Shown here: piece after piece, positions 31,228-34,539 of the stretch | Position numbering within the stretch: position 1 is the first letter of the stretch | How the letters are laid out: each line of letters opens with the position of its first letter | Source of the DNA: a virus | DNA: 34,539 nt | Strand: one strand, 5' to 3' | Virus record (IMG/VR): IMGVR_UViG_3300009076_001992 | Coordinates: 1-34,539 of that record | Program-made: the position numbers and the translations under genes | Notes under the pieces: model-generated | The model's database searches: none | Told to the model about the DNA's origin: nothing | What the model saw: the letters and a program-made list of their open reading frames with translations, nothing else

Positions 31228-33018
31228 ATGTCCGTATTACTGCGATTTTCCAGTCTACTGGCCAGTCCGGTATCGCCTGTTATACTGCGATTTGTCGGCG
31301 ATTCACAACCACCAATGCCGATTGGTGCTCCGACTGTTTGGGCAACCGTTGCAGTCAATTTTCAAAAGCATGATCCTGTAGCGGCCGGAGCGAGGATTAA
31401 CTGGCTAAACCCGCAACCTTTGGTATTTGCTCCAACGACGCCCTGGCGAACTGAGTTGCCGTCGTTAGTGTGCTGCTCGCGGCTGATGCCACGGGAATTC
31501 ACGCCTGTGGTATCAAATTCAATGAGGGGGGCGTTTGCGTTGTTTCCGGATTTGTCGGCCAATAGCTTTCTGGCAGGCTGGGATTCGGCCGATCTCCATT
31601 GGGGTGATTGCAAGGTCGCATTTTCTTTGCAAACCAATATCGAGTCAGTTGCCAACTTGGTGCCGTGGCGCGGCAGGCTAACGCTGAACCAGCAGCAACA
31701 TGCAAACCAGTGGTTAAAAACCGCGTTGAACATGGGGCAATTTACCAGCCATTATAAAAGCGTCGATGCTATTCGGGATCCGCACATTTTGCCTTATGGC
31801 CCAACACCTTCTCGCTGGTACTGCTCAGGGAATTACCGGCCGCAAATTGGGCGAGCCCGAATTCGTTTTGCTTCAACGCAACAAAATGATGACGGCGCAG
31901 TCCAGCTGCGCTTTACAGCGTCACCTGTCGTGTGTGTCTATCTGCCTGGTGGCGGATTTAAAGTAAATGTTCCCTCAACACCTGTCATTGATGTGAACCT
32001 GCCAATAGAGCCGCAGGTGCAAAGGGCTTATGTCATGCAACCAACGTTAGACTGCATCCGGATTAGAGATAATCAACGGATCATAATCAACAGCTTTTCG
32101 ATTGGTCACAGTCGTGGACAATTTGCCATGACAATCTCGTGTGAGTTTTCGAGCCGGATTGATTCTGAACGGACGAAAAATGAACTGTTGAAGTGGACTG
32201 TGAATGGCTATGAGTTTTACGGCTACATTGAGCAGTATTCAAAGCGAACAATTTTCGGAGATGAAACTTATTCAGGTAGCGGTCGAAGCCGCATTGCTGA
32301 AATTGCAGCTCCGTACAAAAGCCAGATCAGTTACACAAACATGACCATGCGTAGTTTTGCCGGTATCCTACAAGACTTGCTGCAGTTCACAGACTGGACC
32401 GTTGAGCTCCAGGGCGTTACCGATTTCAGCGTTCCTGCACGCGCCTTTTCTACCGCAGGCAAACCTCCGGTGGAAGCCGTTAACGAAGCAATTGGCCAGC
32501 TTGGTTGCATGATGTTATGCGACGATGAAAACCAGAGCATCAAAGTAATTCCGCGATGGCCAGTATCACCCTGGCAAACCGCTGCAGCTGTGCCGGATAT
32601 CGTTGTACACGATGCGGTGATCCAAGAACAATCCGAAACCGACCAAATCAGCCCGCTTTATGACAGTGTTTTTGTCCGAGGGGAGCAGGTGGGAGTTTCT
32701 GTAAAGGTGCGCAGGATGGCCACCGCGGGCGATACGCCTGCACCTGATATTTCATCATCACTGATCGTTGATGTTCAGGCCGCACGATTGGCCGGCACGG
32801 CAGCATTAGCCGACTCTGGCCACAAACGTAACTGGCAGCTCACACTGCCGGTTATGGCTTCACTGCCACCGTTTAAAATTGGTCAATTAATTGGCGTCAG
32901 GGTAGGGACTGATATTTTTAAGTCAACATGCGACAGTTTTTCGATGCGAGCCGCAGTTGGAACCGATGGCGCCATTGATATATCTCAGTCGGTTGGTTTA
33001 AGTGAAGCCCTGGAGTAA
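31228..33018 (+). CDS. Tail hub-like protein
   Basis: A 596-residue protein. The N-terminal third is a variable adapter; residues about 275-590 have the feel of a tail hub (gp27/gpD-like): L-D-C-I-R-I-R-D-N-Q-R-I, I-L-Q-D-L-L-Q-F-T-D-W-T-V-E-L, I-K-V-I-P-R-W-P-V-S-P-W (about 434-445) and late K-I-G-Q-L-I-G-V-R-V-G. It would form the ring capping the tube and holding the spike made by the next gene. Two bases separate them. Confidence 0.65.
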   Translation: MSVLLRFSSLLASPVSPVILRFVGDSQPPMPIGAPTVWATVAVNFQKHDPVAAGARINWLNPQPLVFAPTTPWRTELPSLVCCSRLMPREFTPVVSNSMRGAFALFPDLSANSFLAGWDSADLHWGDCKVAFSLQTNIESVANLVPWRGRLTLNQQQHANQWLKTALNMGQFTSHYKSVDAIRDPHILPYGPTPSRWYCSGNYRPQIGRARIRFASTQQNDDGAVQLRFTASPVVCVYLPGGGFKVNVPSTPVIDVNLPIEPQVQRAYVMQPTLDCIRIRDNQRIIINSFSIGHSRGQFAMTISCEFSSRIDSERTKNELLKWTVNGYEFYGYIEQYSKRTIFGDETYSGSGRSRIAEIAAPYKSQISYTNMTMRSFAGILQDLLQFTDWTVELQGVTDFSVPARAFSTAGKPPVEAVNEAIGQLGCMMLCDDENQSIKVIPRWPVSPWQTAAAVPDIVVHDAVIQEQSETDQISPLYDSVFVRGEQVGVSVKVRRMATAGDTPAPDISSSLIVDVQAARLAGTAALADSGHKRNWQLTLPVMASLPPFKIGQLIGVRVGTDIFKSTCDSFSMRAAVGTDGAIDISQSVGLSEALE

Positions 33019-33020
33019 CT

Positions 33021-33233
33021 ATGTTCAAACAACTGCAGCAGCTGATCAGGCAACCAAAAAGTATCGTGGAAGTAATATCAGTAAATCCGGAAGGAACGGT
33101 GACCGTTGAAACCCTCAGCGGCCACGCAAGTACCGTGATAGGCACCGGAACAGTGGGGCAGATGGTCTATATTCAGGATGGCAGGGTGCTGGGTGCAGCG
33201 CCTGAATTGCCTTATTCGGAAATTGAGGTTTGA
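33021..33233 (+). CDS. Small beta-rich tail-tip (spike-like) protein
   Basis: A 70-residue protein: S-I-V-E-V-I-S-V-N-P-E-G-T-V-T-V-E-T-L-S-G (about 14-34), V-G-Q-M-V-Y-I-Q-D-G-R-V-L-G and a terminal E-I-E-V. This OB-like small fold recurs directly after hub genes in Mu-like siphoviruses. A role at the tail tip is inferred from position. It is the last clear virion gene; no tail fibre or chaperone gene follows. Confidence 0.65.
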   Translation: MFKQLQQLIRQPKSIVEVISVNPEGTVTVETLSGHASTVIGTGTVGQMVYIQDGRVLGAAPELPYSEIEV

Positions 33234-33331
33234 GATTTCAAAGCGAAAACCTGGCTGCAATGCCATAAGTTGCCTAATATGCTCTGTGGTGCGGTAATTT
33301 TTATATCGCAAATTTTTGACTGGAGTAGTAA

Positions 33332-33814
33332 ATGGGATTATTTGACTTTGTACGTGATGTAGTTAGTGGCACTGTTGATATCGTCTCTGAAGTAGCTACC
33401 GGTACGGTAGATGTCATCTCTGATGTTGCTAATGGCACTTTTGATGTTGCTTGTGATGCAATACGCAATACTGTCGACGTGGTAAGAGATGGTGTTGATT
33501 ACGCTGTAGAAAATCCCGGAAAAGTTGCCGTAATTGTTGGAACTACAGCAATAACTGGTGGAGCAGCTTTAGTTGCTGCACCAACTATAGCTGCAGCGGC
33601 AGGAGGTGCTGGTTTATTGGGCGCAGCTTCAACGGGTACTGCAATTAGTACTTTATCTGGGGCTGCATTAACAAATGCTTCTTTGGCTGCTGTTGGTGGT
33701 GGAGCTCTGGCAGCGGGTGGCGGCGGTATGGCCACAGGTGTAGCTGTGATTACAGGTGTTGGTGCAACTGCTGGTACAGTAGCTTCCAGTGCAGCTGTAA
33801 AATCCGCATCCTGA
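33332..33814 (+). CDS. Hendecad-repeat plus glycine-zipper protein, accessory
   Basis: A 160-residue protein with GGAG before the ATG. Residues 12-55 are four 11-residue repeats (S-G-T-V-D-I-V-S-E-V-A, T-G-T-V-D-V-I-S-D-V-A, N-G-T-F-D-V-A-C-D-A-I, R-N-T-V-D-V-V-R-D-G-V), predicted amphipathic helix. Residues about 64-155 are Ala/Gly/Thr/Val-rich with G-G-G-A-L-A-A-G-G-G-G, a glycine-zipper pattern able to enter membranes. It stands alone after the tail genes with its own terminator. A pore-forming, exclusion or conversion role is possible; unrecognised. Confidence 0.62.
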   Translation: MGLFDFVRDVVSGTVDIVSEVATGTVDVISDVANGTFDVACDAIRNTVDVVRDGVDYAVENPGKVAVIVGTTAITGGAALVAAPTIAAAAGGAGLLGAASTGTAISTLSGAALTNASLAAVGGGALAAGGGGMATGVAVITGVGATAGTVASSAAVKSAS

Positions 33815-33831
33815 CAATTTCTGTATTGGGT

Positions 33832-33857
33832 AAAGCCCGGATCGGTTCGGGCTTTTT
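33832..33857 (+). terminator. Intrinsic terminator after the repeat protein
   Basis: AAAGCCCG (33832-33839) pairs with CGGGCTTT (33848-33855) around an eight-base loop, and the stem runs into a five-T tract (33853-33857). It ends rightward transcription of the phage. Confidence 0.82.
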
Positions 33858-34140
33858 ATTTTATGACACCCTAATGAAGGTTAACAATTACGTAAACTTC
33901 TCATCGTATCTACTTGTGCCTTTGCGAACGTTTGGTTAAGTAATCTAACAATGAATAATGCCAAAGTGTAATTAACACCAAGCGTTAAATAGTATCGGAG
34001 GGCAATGCTGTAAACTGGCGTGGATTTGGCGCGCTTAAAATCCGACGAGGCGAATTAAGGAAGTAAATCATTGTAAAATAGATGACTAATTTTCAGTACG
34101 AGTAGATTTGAACCTCAGCCTTTGGCGCCCTTGAGAGAAT
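33858..34140. other. Gene-free stretch, possible phage end
   Basis: No coding frame with a ribosome site. It contains AT-rich sequence and a tRNA-T-loop-like GATTTGAACC at 34105-34114 without a matching stem. An attachment site could lie here, between the phage terminator and the minus-strand gene, but no repeat partner is inside the window. Confidence 0.3.
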
Positions 34141-34539
34141 TTATTGGGTAGAAGATCCAATCTGTGGAATTTGAGTAAAAATCTTCACTAATTGTGACGC
34201 ACAATTTTCTATACTTAGTTTAGCATCTAGTCTATCCGTCTCGGTAAAATCTTGGTCTAATTCGTAGTCTGCGGTGACTCGGTGATTTTTTGCCGCTACA
34301 AGCAAATATGACAATATCCTCAATTCTTTTTTATCAAATCTTGTGTCTGCGCAACCACGTTCTAAATACTCGCTTACCGATTTGTGTACTCCAATATTTG
34401 CATATTTAGGCATTTCAGGGAAAGATTCGCGAATAGTGTGGAAAAGCCAGTAATAATATCTGCTAGTAAAGTTTCGTCGTGAAAACTCACACTGAGGTGA
34501 CTGTTCGTTACACCAAGTCAAAATATCAATTACTTTCAT
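34141..34539 (-). CDS. Hypothetical protein at right edge
   Basis: A 132-residue minus-strand protein whose first ATG is the last three bases of the window, so it may begin further right. Aromatic N-terminal part (S-R-Y-Y-Y-W-L-F-H-T-I, about 26-36) and helical middle (K-K-E-L-R-I-L-S-Y-L-L-V-A-A-K, about 70-84). Lower GC than the tail genes. It could be host DNA beyond the prophage or an accessory gene; no family recognised. Confidence 0.55.
   Translation of the reverse strand: MKVIDILTWCNEQSPQCEFSRRNFTSRYYYWLFHTIRESFPEMPKYANIGVHKSVSEYLERGCADTRFDKKELRILSYLLVAAKNHRVTADYELDQDFTETDRLDAKLSIENCASQLVKIFTQIPQIGSSTQ

Noticed and set aside
34095-34130. Minus-strand tRNA tail (GGTTCAAATC)
   Set aside because: Only the loop resembles tRNA; the five-pair stem and the rest of the cloverleaf are absent. 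Kept only as a hint of a possible attachment region.

Overview
This window is almost entirely one temperate, tailed, double-stranded DNA phage genome (a prophage or phage contig) with lambda-type organisation: a leftward early operon, an immunity region with a divergent switch, a rightward replication operon, a Q-like late regulator, lysis genes, then head and tail genes. Protein style, the E. coli-like FtsK gamma domain, lambda-type O/P, terminase and portal, a phage 21-type lysis set and a LexA-type site all point to a gammaproteobacterial host. A Rheinheimera/Alishewanella-like host is only a guess. Neither prophage end is clearly visible.

Layout. (a) 1-3526, minus strand: a tightly packed early operon running off the left edge. 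It includes an RdgC protein fused to an FtsK gamma domain. (b) 3527-6212: immunity and accessory region. It holds a leftward promoter with operator-like half-sites, a three-gene plus-strand cassette (one small soluble protein, two membrane proteins), a secreted DUF4124-like protein with its own promoter, and a minus-strand repressor. The same half-site recurs in the rightward promoter near 6170-6198. (c) 6213-10984: rightward early operon with a Cro-position regulator, small proteins, replication protein O carrying five origin iterons, a lambda P-like helicase loader, a complete tyrosine recombinase, an XRE regulator and a Q-like antiterminator. (d) 11001-13301: accessory membrane protein, a terminator likely controlled by Q, a DUF4406 protein, a region with a perfect palindrome, and a minus-strand gene next to a LexA-type box. 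(e) 13357-14689: SAR endolysin, Rz, overlapping Rz1, pinholin-like protein. (f) 14724-23285: lambda-type head and tail-start genes (Nu1, A, W-like, B, a protease-capsid fusion, DUF2190 cement, joining proteins, Z-like, U-like, tail tube). (g) 23369-33233: tape measure and a tail-tip module unlike lambda's J/K/I. (h) 33332-33814: a repeat-plus-glycine-zipper protein with its own terminator, then a gene-poor stretch and a minus-strand gene of unknown function touching the right edge.

Working together: a short repressor would hold both early promoters through shared operators. On induction, O and P load the host helicase at the iterons inside O, and Q lets polymerase pass intrinsic terminators at 11983, 20902 and 23304 to express lysis and structural genes. 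The RdgC-FtsK gamma protein and the second recombinase suggest that the phage manipulates RecA and/or Xer-type recombination. The best candidates for undescribed biology are the RdgC-FtsK gamma fusion, the 3817-4978 membrane cassette, the 11001 membrane/coiled-coil protein, the LexA-box gene at 12903-13301 and the 33332 repeat protein.
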